Assembly: GCA_035048485.1 (NCBI GenBank)
Contig: CM068583.1
Span: forward strand, 21,737,341-21,801,340
Source: Pteria penguin
Lineage: Eukaryota; Mollusca; Bivalvia; Pterioida; Pteriidae
Length of the DNA stretch: 64,000 nucleotides
Reading direction: 5' to 3'
The first letter of the stretch is position 1; each line of letters begins with the position of its first letter. Below are positions 1-13,154 of the stretch, one piece after another. The position numbers and the translations under genes are program-made. The notes under the pieces were generated by a model, which worked only from the letters and a program-made list of their open reading frames with translations, was not told the DNA's origin and made no database searches.

Positions 1-305
1 TGGCTTTTTTTGTGTTACATGAATTAACAATCCTTACTAATCAAAAGAGTAATTTTACCTCATTATAAACTTTATAATCAATATATATTTAATGTTTCCG
101 GTGCAAATAAGTTAAACAAGATATGTTTTATTAACCGGAGGATACGTGCAGGCAGTTACTGTGCTAACTTGCAAATTATGATTATAATTGATTGTCTTTT
201 ATTTTAAATGGTTATTGAAGGTTATATATGAGTGTTGCTCCTCATGACTTTGGTAAGTGATGGTCATACACGAATATGTCTTCTTGATTAAATGGTTAGT
301 GATGG

Positions 306-417
<112 letters not shown>

Positions 418-497
418 GTGTGTGTATGAGTGTGTGTTGTTCCTTGTGTATAAGGTAGGTGATGGCTATACATGAATATGTCTCTTAGATTAAATGG

Positions 498-770
498 TGC
501 GAAGCTTGCAGAGAGATATCCCGAGGGTTTGACTTAAGTGTTATTATACCCTGTTATGATGTTGTGTGACATGGGATGCTAATCAATATCGAAAAAGTAC
601 CAAACCGTTAATCATTCTCAAAGTCCAAGGACAGATACAAAACCGTGTAAGTTTCAAAAAGGAAACCCCGAAATACTGAAGACCAGGTGAGACCAGGTGC
701 CCGGGGAGAGTAAGCGTCTCCTGTCTGCATGCATCACCCGTCACAGCAGTTCTCATGTCAAAATCAAGAG
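498..770 (+). repeat. Dispersed repeat, copy 1
   Basis: This segment shares its order of motifs with 13255-13520: a 'gacttaagtgttat' block, then a 'gatgtt(g/a)tgtg' block, then a CCCGGG block followed by 'gtctcctgt'. Parts of the same repeat recur near 56140-56460 and 60905-61040. The class is not recognised. It is non-coding. Confidence 0.5.
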
Positions 771-1045
771 TTTTGGTTTCCTAATTGTACATACGAAAGT
801 ACAAAACTGGTATACAAAGTCATATTTGGTGTTCACTGAACAGGTCATTTAGTCGCATTCCAGAATATTATCAATCATTCTAGAAAGAGGCACATTCTAG
901 AGAGAGGCTAAACTATTTTTGGACATTCAAATATATTTTTAACTTTAAAAAGTTCGTTTTCGTTATATATGAATGTTCCCTCATTCAATTGGTTCGGTAC
1001 GTATAATATGTAAAGAAAGCGTATCTACTATCTTAAGCGATCAGC

Positions 1046-1214
1046 ATGCGCGGATACAGAGAGGGAGAGGGCGGGTTGGGGGGTCTGGAATCCGAAAATT
1101 TTACCAAAAAAGGTAATATTTGGGCATTTTTGGGGTTGGACCCCCCTCGTCTATGAGAAAAACTTACCTTTTTTGGTTGGACCCCCTCTGACAAAAATTT
1201 CTGGATCCGCGCAT
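1046..1214. mobile_element. Short TIR element (MITE), GCGCGGAT family, copy 1
   Basis: The element is 169 bp, begins ATGCGCGGATACAGAG and ends with the near-inverse CTGGATCCGCGCAT. The inner arms ('ttttaccaaaaaaggtaa' against 'ttaccttttttggttgga') also pair, so the whole folds back. Two more copies lie at 40056-40206 and 42421-42591, and a weak relative at about 1875-2000. There is no coding capacity, so it must be mobilised in trans if at all. Confidence 0.75.
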
Positions 1215-2173
1215 GGATCAGGGATTATTTCACCTGATTAAGCTCCTTTTTCTAAGTTACAGAGAGATGAGTGTGGTTAGTATTATAAATAATCTTAAAT
1301 CAAACAAGGATATGAGTTTTCTATTTGATTACTCTTACTCTTAATCCATGTGCTTTATCAAGTTTTAAAGATCACTCCTGCATATAGGGCACCCAGTAAG
1401 GATGTGTCTGTTTAATGAGGTCTTTATGGCTTGAGATGTGAAACATTTTCTTTTCCAGTTTTTGGTAACAATATAGGCAATATCAATATACGACACTTTG
1501 AACCCTATCTGATATCGCTTTTATATCTTTCATCGATGCAGACTTGCTATTACCATAACATGATAAGGTTTCTTTTTCGTTCATTGTGATATTTTATGAC
1601 TCTATTTCGTGAAGGGTTTTTTTTTTTCTTTCATTCATCGGGAAAAAAATTGAACAGTTTTTTTTAGACATATGATACAATCTATGATAAAATCCGTAAT
1701 ACTGAGTCTGTGAAGCTGTACACAGATGTTTTATGTTTAAAGCATATTTTACTGAAATATATGGGCATCCTTGTTCGCATGAAATCGCCTCCAAAACTTT
1801 CAAATTTGTTTTACATTCGATATTCTCAAAGTGGGGTAGAACTCATGTATATATATGATGTAGGAACTATACCAGGATCCGGGAATATTTGACAGGGGGG
1901 TCCAACTACTGGTGCTCAACTTTAGCCAAAACTCAGGCATGGAAAAGATTGGGTGAAGCTTCAAAAATACCCTTTTTCTAGGGGGGGGGTGTTAAAATTT
2001 TTCGTTATGTTTTAACTTTCAATGCAATAAACATATTCACAGACATTTGACATCAAGAACAAATCTAGTCAATTTGAAATTCATTTGTACTTATCGATAC
2101 ATTTACTTATATTATACCTATGTTGTTCTATAATACAAAACAAGAAGTTTTTCGTATGCGCAATCTCCATTAT

Positions 2174-2202
2174 TTGATTGATTAATTGATTGATTGATCA
2201 AC

Positions 2203-2295
<93 letters not shown>

Positions 2296-2311
2296 AAGTG
2301 ATTGATTGATT
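2174..2311. repeat. (GATT)n microsatellite
   Basis: About 30 GATT tetranucleotides with a few interruptions. The minus-strand open frame here (SINQ/INQS repeats) is repeat-derived. Confidence 0.95.
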
Positions 2312-3820
2312 GTGCAAAAACATCAGTCGATATAATAAACCATGAAGTAATGAATTGAATACTCATGAATGACCGAAGGTTCTCACCATTTTGTGGGCTA
2401 CAATCACGTGAATCGGTGATACAGTGGACAAGTGTTTCCTGTATAAAACTATCATAAACAGTAATAATAAGCCAATGAATGATAAGGGTATAAATACCTA
2501 AAACGAAAATCCCTAAACACAAAAGGCCATAAATGTATTGTGAATGTCAATAGATTTATGTTAAAATTGTTCATGTCAAATCGCTATTGGTTGCGGTAAC
2601 CTAGCTCGTATCGATTGTCAGTATGTTATATAAATTTTAAGATAATCTTTAATGTTTTAAAGTAGAAAGAAAAAACTGAAACATGAAATTTTGCTGTATT
2701 TATGAAGCTCTCACTACCATTTAACTTTGTTTTGTCACATTTATGTAGCAACTGCACACAGATATACAATAGCGTTCACTAGTTCTTTCATGAGGCCTAA
2801 ATGATATATTACTTCTAAATCCCTTTCTAAACGATTATTCACCAAAACAGAAAAAAAATCCTACAACTAACAATAAAACTCGCAACGATTTATCTACAGT
2901 ATCTCGTAAACATGCTGCATATTCAGACAAACGTATTTCAATTGTATCCATCAACACACGGTATATAAATGTAGCCCACCCTTCATTTTCCTTTTCCGAA
3001 CATATTTATCATAAAAACGATTTATGCGTCCAGGCTGTACGATGATATAAAATTTGCATTTAATGTCAACTGAGTTTTTGTTGTCTCGGTCCGTCCACGA
3101 GGCAGACTCTCTGTGATAAACGAGACGATTATTGATCAATTTTGGACCACGTAATTGAGTATGTTCATTATTTGAGCATATGTTACAGTGTTCCTTTGCC
3201 TCCAGCATCGTCGTGTAACAGGTAGTGTGCTCGGGCTTATTTTTGCCGTATCAAAATGCCAAAAGCAATTTAGAAATCGTTATTAAGCCTTAATTTTCTA
3301 GAACGTTTAGCTAGTTGTATATTTCGCAAATTCTTATTCGAGTTTTGATTTTGAACTCTCTTCGTTGAAATTCTTATTCCTGGTTTTGAACTTTCTTTGT
3401 CTTGAAATTGGAGATCGATAACAAAGAAATGAAGTTTTACGAAAAGAGTCTCACCCCCTCCACATATACAAGCACACACACATAGACAATTTGGATAATT
3501 ATCAAAATTAGGGCCCATACAACTTCCGGTCTAGCTAACGAAAGTAGATATATGTTCATCCCATCCCCTTATCAACTTTAATTTGCTTTCAATGCCAATG
3601 AGAAGTAAGAACTTTTATTAACAAAATTCAGAATGCTTCATAGTTCTCATGATTAACATTTAGAGGTTTCTATAGCAATCTTTATGCACATAAGAATCCA
3701 CTCCTCTCCAATGAAACAAAACCTATTGTCGTTCCGTATATATTCTACTATTGTCATTTTTTGTGTACAGGTCCTTGCCAGATGTCTTCTGTTTTCTCTT
3801 TTAAATTAACATATGCATAA

Positions 3821-3909
3821 TGTCTTTTTCTAACTTTAAATTCGTGTGATTTAAAGTGACCACATGACTACACTTTAAATCACAAGAATTGAAAGTTAGA
3901 TAAAAAAAA
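3821..3909. mobile_element. Short palindromic MITE, TGTCTTTTTCTAAC family, copy 1
   Basis: It starts TGTCTTTTTCTAACTTTAAA and runs into the inverted sequence ('gaaagttagataaaaa') after a short loop. A second copy with the same termini is at 31301-31403, which supports a dispersed family over a chance palindrome. Confidence 0.6.
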
Positions 3910-5879
3910 ATTATAGGACAAAATATCCTATTGTGATACCTTAGTTGTATGTAACCAAAATCTTCAAAGAAATGAAGAAGTGAATAAATCATGTGATCTG
4001 ATATCGGTTTTAACATGAGAAAACTGAAAACGCAGAATAATAGCTTTTTACTCATCGTTACATCATTTCTTAGGTTATAGGTAATTACGAGACATGAATG
4101 AGACCCATTGTTTATCGACAAATTGCCTTGTAGATATCATGTCAATGACTACAATCGTACGAGATATGACGCATGGTGCCTCATTGATCGTGTACGTGAA
4201 AAAAGACTCCGGTTCCGAGTTCTGGTAAAGTCCGTCAATATAAAAGCGGGACCCCTGCTTTTCTTGTTATATTCCCTACATATATCTTATCGCCATCAAA
4301 ACCCCCCCCCCCCCCCCTTTTCCTCCAAAAAAAAAAAAATAAAATAAATAAATGAAATAAAAATAAATAGATAAAAAATGATTTATACATGTATAAGAAT
4401 CTCTGATAACTATCCAAGAAAAAATACGCAAAGAAAGTATCCAGTAAGAGATTCTATTCAGAATTTAATATTATGATATAAATTAATACATGGTGAAAAT
4501 TTAAAAACCCACACACTCACGGTAATCGAATCCATAGAAAAAATATATAACAGAAAGCACAATAAAGCATGGACATGTGAACCTGGAACTTAATACTCAC
4601 CAGCCGTTACTGGACATGGGCATTCTGTTACTGTTCGTGTACATCCCTGTTCCTGTCGGATAGTCGCTACCTGTTGCAGTCATCCTCTACTGGGGAACCT
4701 GTCAAGCTAACCACATGTCGACAGCGTCAGGACCTGTACATTTCACGGCAGCTGTCGCCATCTAGTTATTGTACATTACTTCTATCATTGGCCACGAATA
4801 AATTTTCATGCTGAAATACTATGTAAATTTTCTGTGTATGACAATGGTTGGGCAGATTAATTTTATGTAAAATTGACATACTAGGGTCGTATTGATTGAC
4901 ATCCTAATTGGGCAATTTGAGCAAGGCATTCCGTTGTTCGAGCAAACTTTGCTGAGTTATCACGAACAATTGCTAGCATAGGATATATATAAAAGAGGAC
5001 TAGATTATCTCTCATTTTACTTAGGTTTCTTTATTATAACTCAATGAATATCTTCTACGACCAAAAATACCGAATAAAAATCTTGATGATGATGATGATG
5101 ATGATGAAAATGATGATGATGATGATAGTCTTATTACACTAATTTATACGTGTCTCGATTTTGTTGAAAAAAGTTATTTCGAAAAGGAAAATGTATACAG
5201 AACAAAAGCGTAGTAAAATAGACTAGCGAGAGTTACCATATTCGTAACTTTCCGAAAATCACAACAGAAATAAGCCTAATATACGGAGAGAAGACAAGAA
5301 TTACACGACATCACTGCTTAGTAAGCAGCACGGCTGAGACCGTCAAATGAAGTAATGAATGTGGCATGTGCCTTGTTAATCACTAGTCAAAAATGAAAGG
5401 AAATTAATAATTCTTATAAAATAGTTGTATACAAGTAGGTACACACTGAGAGTGTAGTGTGTCGGTTTGGTGTACTGTGTTGAATAAGATTGAGATGACC
5501 TATTTATAGGAAATAATTGTCTCGTTTAATGATGTGAAACTACTATCTATAAAATGTTCTACATTTACAATGAATGGCATATAGTGTCACACTCGGAATT
5601 ATTTCACTACTGTTCGCATATCGTAAAGAATGAAAGGACATTGGCAGAATGTAGTGTGTGGATTCTCTGACCTTTTGACTTTACAACTTGTATAAGATGA
5701 ATAATCAATACTTTCTCAAGTTTGTGATCTTTATTCGACAATTTGCAAATGTATAATTAAAATATAAATTCAACAAAATAACAAATCCAAACATTCAAAC
5801 AGTGATAAAATGGAACTTCCACAAAATACAGTATTTTTCTGATAAGCATTAACCATTATTAGAGGATAAACTATATCAA
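3910..5879. other. Intergenic stretch with simple repeats only
   Basis: No gene is supported. It contains a homopolymer C then A run (about 4303-4345) and a (GAT)n microsatellite at 5082-5127. Minus-strand open frames crossing the C run are low-complexity artefacts. Confidence 0.6.
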
Positions 5880-8856
5880 GACAAAGCCGTACACTAGCAT
5901 GTCATGGATATCAGCTCAAATATGAGACAAAGCCGTATACTAGCATGTCATAGATATCAGCTCAAATATGAGACAAAGCCCTATACTAGCATGTCATGGA
6001 TATCAGCTCAAATATGAGACAAAGCCGTATACTAGCATGTCATAGATATCAGCTCAAATATGAGACAAAGCCGTATACTAGCATGTCATGGATATCAGCT
6101 CAAATATGAGACAAAGCCGTATACTAGCATGTCATAGATATCAGCTCAAATATGAGACAAAGCCCTATACTAGCATGTCATGGATATCAGCTCAAATATG
6201 AGACAAAGCCGTATACTAGCATGTCATGGATATCAGCTCAAATATGAGACAAAGCCGTATACTAGCATGTAATGGAAATCAGCTCAAATATGAGACAAAG
6301 CCGTATACTAGCATGCCATGGATATCAACTCAAATATGAGACAAAGCCGTATACCAGCATGTCATGGATATCAGCTCAAATATGAGACAAAGCCCTATAC
6401 TAGCATGTCATGGATATCAGCTCAGATATGAGACAAAGCCGTATACTAGCATGTCATGGATATCAGCTCAAATATGAGACAAAGCCGTATACCAGCATGT
6501 CATGGATATCAGCTCAAATATGAGACAAAGCCCTATACTAGCATGTCATGGATATCAGCTCAAATATGAGACAAAGCCGTATACTAGCATGCCATGGATA
6601 TCAACTCAAATATGAGACAAAGCCGTATACCAGCATGTCATGGATATCAGCTCAAATATGAGACAAAGCCCTATACTAGCATGTCATGGATATCAGCTCA
6701 AATATGAGACAAAGCCGTATACTAGCATGTCATGGATATCAGCTCAAATATGAGACAAAGCCGTATACCAGCATGTCATGGATATCAGCTCAAATATGAG
6801 ACAAAGCCCTATACTAGCATGTCATGGATATCAGCTCAGATATGAGACAAAGCCGTATACTAGCATGTCATGGATATCAGCTCAAATATGAGACAAAGCC
6901 GTATACTAGCATGTCATGGATATCAGCTCAAATATGAGACAAAGCCGTATACTAGCATGCCATGGATATCAACTCAAATATGAGACAAAGCCGTATACCA
7001 GCATGTCATGGATATCAGCTCAAATATGAGACAAAGCCGTATACTAGCATGTCATGGATATCAGCTCAGATATGAGACAAAGCCGTATACTAGCATGTCA
7101 TGGATATCAGCTCAAATATGAGACAAAGCCGTATACCAGCATGTCATGGATATCAGCTCAAATATGAGACAAAGCCCTATACTAGCATGTCATGGATATC
7201 AGCTCAAATATGAGACAAAGCCGTATACTAGCATGTCATGGATATCAGCTCAAATATGAGACAAAGCCGTATACCAGCATGTCATGGATATCAGCTTAAA
7301 TATGAGACAAAGCCGTATACTAGCATGTCATGGATATCAACTCAAATATGAGACAAAGCCGTATACCAGCATGTCATGGATATCAGCTCAAATATGAGAC
7401 AAAGCCGTATACTAGCATGTCATGGATATCAACTCAAATATGAGACAAAGCCGTATACCAGCATGTCATGGATATCAGCTCAAATATGAGACAAAGCCGT
7501 ATACTAGCATGTCATGGATATCAGCTCAAATATGAGACAAAGCCGTATACCAGCATGTCATGGATATCAACTCAAATATGAGACAACGCTGTATACCAGC
7601 ATGTCATGGATATCAGCTCAAATATGAGACAAAGCCGTATACTAGCATGTCATGGATATCAGCTCAAAGATGAGACAAAGCCGTATACTAGCGTGTCATG
7701 GATATCAGCTCAAATATGAGACAAAGCCGTATACTAGCGTGTCATGGATATCAGCTCAAATATGAGACAAAGCCGTATACTAGCATGTCATGGATATCAG
7801 CTCAAATATGAGACAAAGCCGTATACTAGCATGTCATGGATATCAGCTCAAATATGAGACAAAGCCGAATACTAGCATGTCATGGATATCAGCTCAAATA
7901 TGAGACAAAGCCGTATACCAGCATGTCATGGATATCAGCTCAAATATGAGACAAAGCCGTATACTAGCATGTCATGCAAATATTAGACAAAGCCGTATAC
8001 CAGCATGTCATGGATATTAGCTCAAATATGAGACAAAGCCGTATACTAGCATGTCAAGGATATCAGCTCAAATATGAGACAAAGCCGTATACCAGCATGT
8101 CATGGATATCAGCTCAAATATGAGACAAAGCCGTATACTAGCATGTCATGGATATCAGCTCAAATATGAGACAAAGCCGTATACCAGCATGTCATGGATA
8201 TCAACTCAAATATGAGACAACGCTGTATACCAGCATGTCATGGATATCAGCTCAAATATGAGACAAAGCCGTATACTAGCATGTCATGGATATCAGCTCA
8301 AAGATGAGACAAAGCCGTATACTAGCGTGTCATGGATATCAGCTCAAATATGAGACAAAGCCGTATACTAGCGTGTCATGGATATCAGCTCAAATATGAG
8401 ACAAAGCCGTATACTAGCATGTCATGGATATCAGCTCAAATATGAGACAAAGCCGTATACTAGCATGTCATGGATATCAGCTCAAATATGAGACAAAGCC
8501 GAATACTAGCATGTCATGGATATCAGCTCAAATATGAGACAAAGCCGTATACCAGCATGTCATGGATATCAGCTCAAATATGAGACAAAGCCGTATACTA
8601 GCATGTCATGCAAATATTAGACAAAGCCGTATACCAGCATGTCATGGATATTAGCTCAAATATGAGACAAAGCCGTATACTAGCATGTCATGGATATCAG
8701 CTCAAATATGAAACAAGGCCGTATACTAGCATGCAATGGATATCAGCTCAAATATGAGACAAAGCCGTATACTAGCATATCATGGATATCAGCTCAAATA
8801 TGAGACAAAGCCGTATACTAGCATGTCATGGATATCAGCTCAAATATGAGACAAAG
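5880..8856. repeat. Satellite array, 46-bp unit, about 65 copies
   Basis: The unit reads roughly GATATCAGCTCAAATATGAG followed by ACAAAGCCGTATACTAGCAT then GTCATG, 46 bp, head to tail for about 3 kb with few substitutions. Marker variants show higher-order structure: the CCCTATAC variant sits at 6393, 6531, 6669 and 6807 (every 138 bp, three units). A block of about 550 bp or more ending near 8053 is repeated 634 bp downstream, shown by the shared rare variants 'acaacgctg' (7587/8221) and a truncated unit 'catgcaaatattag' (7975/8609). No open frame. Confidence 0.97.
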
Positions 8857-9220
8857 TTAAGGAATTTCTATGAAAACATCTATGACTATGCTACTTGTTA
8901 ATATAAAAACTTAGGTTTGTAGTTGCTTTAAGTTTTTGGACATGCACTTATAGTTTTGATCAGAATATTTAACCCATGATTCCGCTGTTTATTATGTACG
9001 ACCTTTCCTAAGCAGTATCTCGTGCATATGGTTCCCTCAGAAAACATATATGTAAACTACACTGCTCTAATAATTTACATTGGCCTATATATACTAAATA
9101 TTTACATGCTTAACTTGTACTTGGGTTTGACATTTATTTTCAATAATATGATACATCAAAGTATATGAATGAGAATTGTATAAACGTAATACATGTATTT
9201 ACATTTATATACGAAAGTCT

Positions 9221-9492
9221 ATTGATTGATTGACTGATTTTTGTTTTACGTCACACGTTTCACGTATATGGTGACGGCATCTACCTGATGCGGGGCATAC
9301 AAATTTTGACCTTTGCAACGGACCCACCCGAAGCAGTGAGGGATTTTTAACGTGCCATGCATACCACGACACGGGGCCTCGGTTTTTACTGTCTCATCCA
9401 AAAGACATGACACCGGCATGACCAGAGCGGACTCGAACCCCGACCTCCCAATCAGGAGTCCGACGCGATACCACTAGGTCACACCGGCTTCT
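9221..9492 (-). mobile_element. tRNA-derived SINE (family A) with target-site duplication
   Basis: Read on the minus strand it starts with a tRNA-like head (GCCGGTGTGACCTAGTGGTA, then a B-box-like GGGGTTCGAGTCC), followed by a body with 'tgagacagtaaaaaccgagg' and 'ccctcactgcttcgggtggg', and ends in a CAATCAAT tail. The 9-bp duplication CGAAAGTCT flanks it at 9212-9220 and 9493-9501, which is direct evidence of retroposition. The same family occurs at least eight more times in this window. Confidence 0.9.
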
Positions 9493-9747
9493 CGAAAGTC
9501 TAATATTGAATCACAACGCAATGAATACGAAAGATATAGTGGCCAGTTTTAATATGAATCTTTCAATTCCCCTGACTGGGATATCAAACCTTGACTTTGC
9601 AAAGATTTGAGTCCGTAGTTAAATCCAGCATGGTGCACTAGATGTTCAGTGACATTGACCTTCGACATACCTCAAGTACACTAGCTGATCTTCCAACTCA
9701 CCAAAGGGGATCAGGCTTACTGCAATACGCTAACAGACTGACAGACT

Positions 9748-9890
9748 CAGTGGCGGATCCAGAATTTCCTAAAAAGGGGGACTCACATGTGTATTGCCAA
9801 ACTACTTAGCAATTTTGGTGCCAAATCTGGATTTTTACTAGTACATATGTGGCGAAAAGGGGGCCCGGTCCCCCTCTAAATCCGCCACTG
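9748..9890. mobile_element. Short TIR element (MITE), CAGTGGCGGATCC family
   Basis: The 143-bp element starts CAGTGGCGGATCCAGAA and ends with the near-inverse AAATCCGCCACTG. The pentamer AGACT directly flanks both ends (9743-9747, 9891-9895), consistent with a 5-bp target duplication. Termini of this type are seen in hAT-like elements, but those usually make 8-bp duplications, so the superfamily is left open. Confidence 0.75.
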
Positions 9891-10340
9891 AGACTTCCAA
9901 CTTAATAGGGGGTTCGGATCCAGACAAGAGGTCTGTGATTGCAGTGAAATCTTTGCGACTTACACGGATTCAGACCTTCGTACAATTTTACTTTTTAGTG
10001 TTTACATGAAAAAAACCCCGGTTGTATTCACTTCGTCATTGAATGCTTAAACCACATTTAAACTATTTTCCTTGTTGAATCATCAAGCATATCAAATGCT
10101 TTTTTATTATCAGACAAACACATCAAAATGAAATATTTCGAAAACAAAAAATAATAATTCACTTAAAATCTAGAATAGTATCGACAGAAACGAAGACAAG
10201 CATTTGAACATGTTTCCAGATTGCCGCAGGTAACGACAGCTTGCACAGAGAATTAGATCCTACTTTGTGCTGTCATAAATACTTGAACTTGTAGGGTCCA
10301 TAAGAGTACAATGGCAGTTAGCGGTGTGTCTAAGGCATTA

Positions 10341-10430
10341 TCCCGCTGGGGCCAGCATAGTTCAGACAGTACCAGCATGCTCGGCTTCAAATCGAGAGAT
10401 TGTGTGTTCAAGTCACACCGCTGATTTTCT
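10341..10430 (+). repeat. tRNA-like SINE head, degenerate
   Basis: A tRNA-like segment (A-box-like 'agcatagttcaga', B-box-like 'gtgttcaagtcac') is followed downstream (about 10565-10610) by 'cggatgagacagtaaaaacc', the SINE body motif. No clear target duplication was seen. It is likely an old, broken SINE, not a functional tRNA, because the acceptor stem does not pair. Confidence 0.4.
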
Positions 10431-10619
10431 TTCGAATGGTTTGAATAGCATTTTTTAAACTTTAAATTCCAGTTATAGATTTGGCATTCGCTATATTACA
10501 GGATTGAGAAGTACGACATATTATGTCAAGCTCTGTCCTGACTGTAATTGTAACAGAAAATTCTTTTATCTTCGGATGAGACAGTAAAAACCGTTGCATC
10601 TAGGTGTTAACTCGAGGCA

Positions 10620-11780
10620 ATGTAACAGGCAGGTGCCGTAACTATTAAAATAAAATATTCTTGACATGACGTAAAAGAATTAACACAAAATGTAATAAGA
10701 TTCAACATAAACATCTGCTAACAATGAATCCGTAATGTAGTCATTCTAAAGATTGAATGACAGAACTATTGTGAAAAATGTACAGTACACAGTAAGAAAA
10801 TCATATTTATAATTATAATTTCTAAACACCCTCAAAAAAGCAAACAAACAACTAAAAATCACAAAATAGTTAATCATATGTATTATACGCATTTTGATTT
10901 TCAATTTCATTCAAGATATCATATTCAACTACTTCCAGTTTTCATTTAGACTGATATTGACTCGAATAGTAATTCCATTGTAGAACAAAAAATGTATTGT
11001 TTGAATGAAAATAAAATGATATGATCTTGAGTATAAAACCATGAATCATATTTGAATTTGAGGGGCAAAGGGTATTTACATTTAAGTTCTTCTAACGGTC
11101 AAAGTGTACCTTACTTTTAAACACAAATCACGAATGAAGTATTCGTCTATGACAATTGAAAATCCACTTCCACTCATTTACTAATCCCAAGAGGGACCAG
11201 TAATCTTCCAACTTCGAAAAACCACGCCACATTAAAAAAATCAATAGTAATATCTGAAATGCATAGTAATAAGCGAATATGCCGTTTGTTGGAGGTTTGT
11301 CGGACCTCAGATGACGTCACAATGACAAATAATGTCTCGTCGAAGGGTGACCCATCGCCAAATGCCGACATCGCACCTATAGGCACTCCTTTTCATTGTA
11401 AGGTCATAAAGAAATGACCAACAACTGTGATTTGATTTTGATGCTGTGTACAGTGCAATTCCCGATTCCACGTTTTAAAATAATGTCCTTCACATTCATT
11501 TATATATTTTCGGTTTTAATGCGTACCTCTACTCCACAGTGCAGTGTATAGTGGTACATGGTATTGTTTTAATAACGATACATCTTGATTCGTGGGATGA
11601 ACTAAAAGACTATTCAAATGAAAGTTTCTTAGGAGTTTTCATCAGAGATATTAAAGTTTAACCTCTCCAAGTATTTCAATTGCATGTAGTATAGGTCACC
11701 TGAGAAGCTGAAACGGTACCCGTTGACTTATAAGTACATATTCAGGAGCATCAAAACGGGAAAGTGTGGGGCGGGGGTTG
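10620..11780. other. Intergenic stretch, nothing recognised
   Basis: AT-rich sequence with no repeat family, RNA gene or coding exon that can be supported. Minus-strand frames (for example 11174-11386) have no recognisable domain. Confidence 0.5.
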
Positions 11781-12020
11781 TTAGAGATTATATTCTTCCA
11801 TTCTCGATCGATTTAAAGCAGGCTGCTTCGTTAACTTAACATTGGATAATCGGTGGTGTATACCTACTTTTTGTAACGCCACACGTAGAGCGGATAACAT
11901 CGAATCGGATGCAGTCTGTATCACATTTATAACTCGGGAATCGCGAAATGTCAGAGTTAAACATGCAGTCATTGGACCACACACGTGCCACAAACGCCGG
12001 TCCCCATCCAAACGAAACAT
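11781..12020 (-). CDS. Possible first coding exon, unknown product
   Basis: On the minus strand a frame of 79 codons starts at 12020 in a full vertebrate-style Kozak context (GCCGCCACC before the ATG) inside a locally GC-richer, CpG-containing patch, which looks like a promoter-proximal exon. The predicted peptide begins MFRLDGDRRLWHVCGPMTAC and is well mixed in composition. After codon 51 (Leu-Gln-Lys) there is a donor-like GTAGGT, so the true coding part may stop there. No domain was recognised, and no convincing downstream exon was found to the left. It could also be chance. Confidence 0.25.
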   Translation of the reverse strand: MFRLDGDRRLWHVCGPMTACLTLTFRDSRVINVIQTASDSMLSALRVALQKVGIHHRLSNVKLTKQPALNRSRMEEYNL

Positions 12021-12954
12021 GGTGGCGGCGTAACGTTACAATCCCTTCGCGTTTTATTGATTCAGCTAGGAGGGATTATCTTTGACTCATTCCGTAATGA
12101 AGAAATTAATAATATATAGTTTTAATAATACATTCAACTTATTTGAAATGCAAAGTTATTGAATATACATTATGCAAATAACAACATCTGTTTCCTCCTT
12201 TTAAGCTAGAAAAGTGACGAAGCATAAAGTTTTCATATCTATTTTGGTGCACGGTTAACATAATCCCCCGAGTTAACGAAAAATGAAAATTGAAATTCCG
12301 ATCTCCACCAGTTAAATTATTGATGTTCTAGCTTTTTACCTCTAGAATTTGTGCTCCCTATATTATCTGCTTCCCGTTTTATTGTAATAAAAAGGGATGG
12401 ACACGGGTTCCGATGCTCCTCTACAATGTACGCATGACAAAGATACAAAGCGATAAAGCTAACTACAATGATGCACGCCTACCCGACTCATTGCTATTTT
12501 GACGGTTTCAGTAGTCGAGTTAGCTTCACAACAATCGTTTTAAGACTTAACAAGGGGTCAGGTAGCGGTACATTATTGTAGTAAACTTATGATAAAGCCT
12601 GACCATCATCCATTCCAACAGAAAACTGTCGAGAATCTGGGGTACAAAAACTCAACAGTACCATTTATGATGCTCAGTCAAAGTCTTCAAGCGATTGCTG
12701 AGGTGCTAACTCAATGCCTTAATATACTACATAAAACTATTGTATATTGTATCTATTGATTATTTATGTGTGATTTCAAAACGTTGAGAATTTGAAATAC
12801 TCCTGTGCTAAGCTACATCTCTCCAAACTGATGACAAACACTACTGGCAGAAATAGAATTACTAGGTTTATTAAGTGATCTTGATATTGGTTGTCAACTT
12901 TTTTGTAGTTACACTACATGTAAATAAGCAGCAAGAGTTATAACAACATCAAAA

Positions 12955-13120
12955 TAAATAAATAAATAAATAATTTATTAAATAAAACTCCGGGTTTTTT
13001 GTTGTTGTTTTTTGTTTTTGTTTTTGTTTTTTGGTTTTTTTTTTGGGGGGGGGGTTGTTTTGTTTTGTTTTTTTTTTTTTGCTTGTCTACTTGTTTTTTG
13101 TTTTTGTTTTTCACCTTTCA
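12955..13120. repeat. Low-complexity AAAT then G/T-rich tract
   Basis: A short (AAAT)n run is followed by runs of TTTTTG and a poly-G stretch. No coding potential. Confidence 0.85.
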
Positions 13121-13154
13121 CAATAACCCAGCTAGCTCATGTTAGTATTTGCAG

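Noticed and set aside
5880..8856. CRISPR-like array
   Set aside because: Units are contiguous 46-bp repeats with no unique spacers, in a eukaryotic genome.
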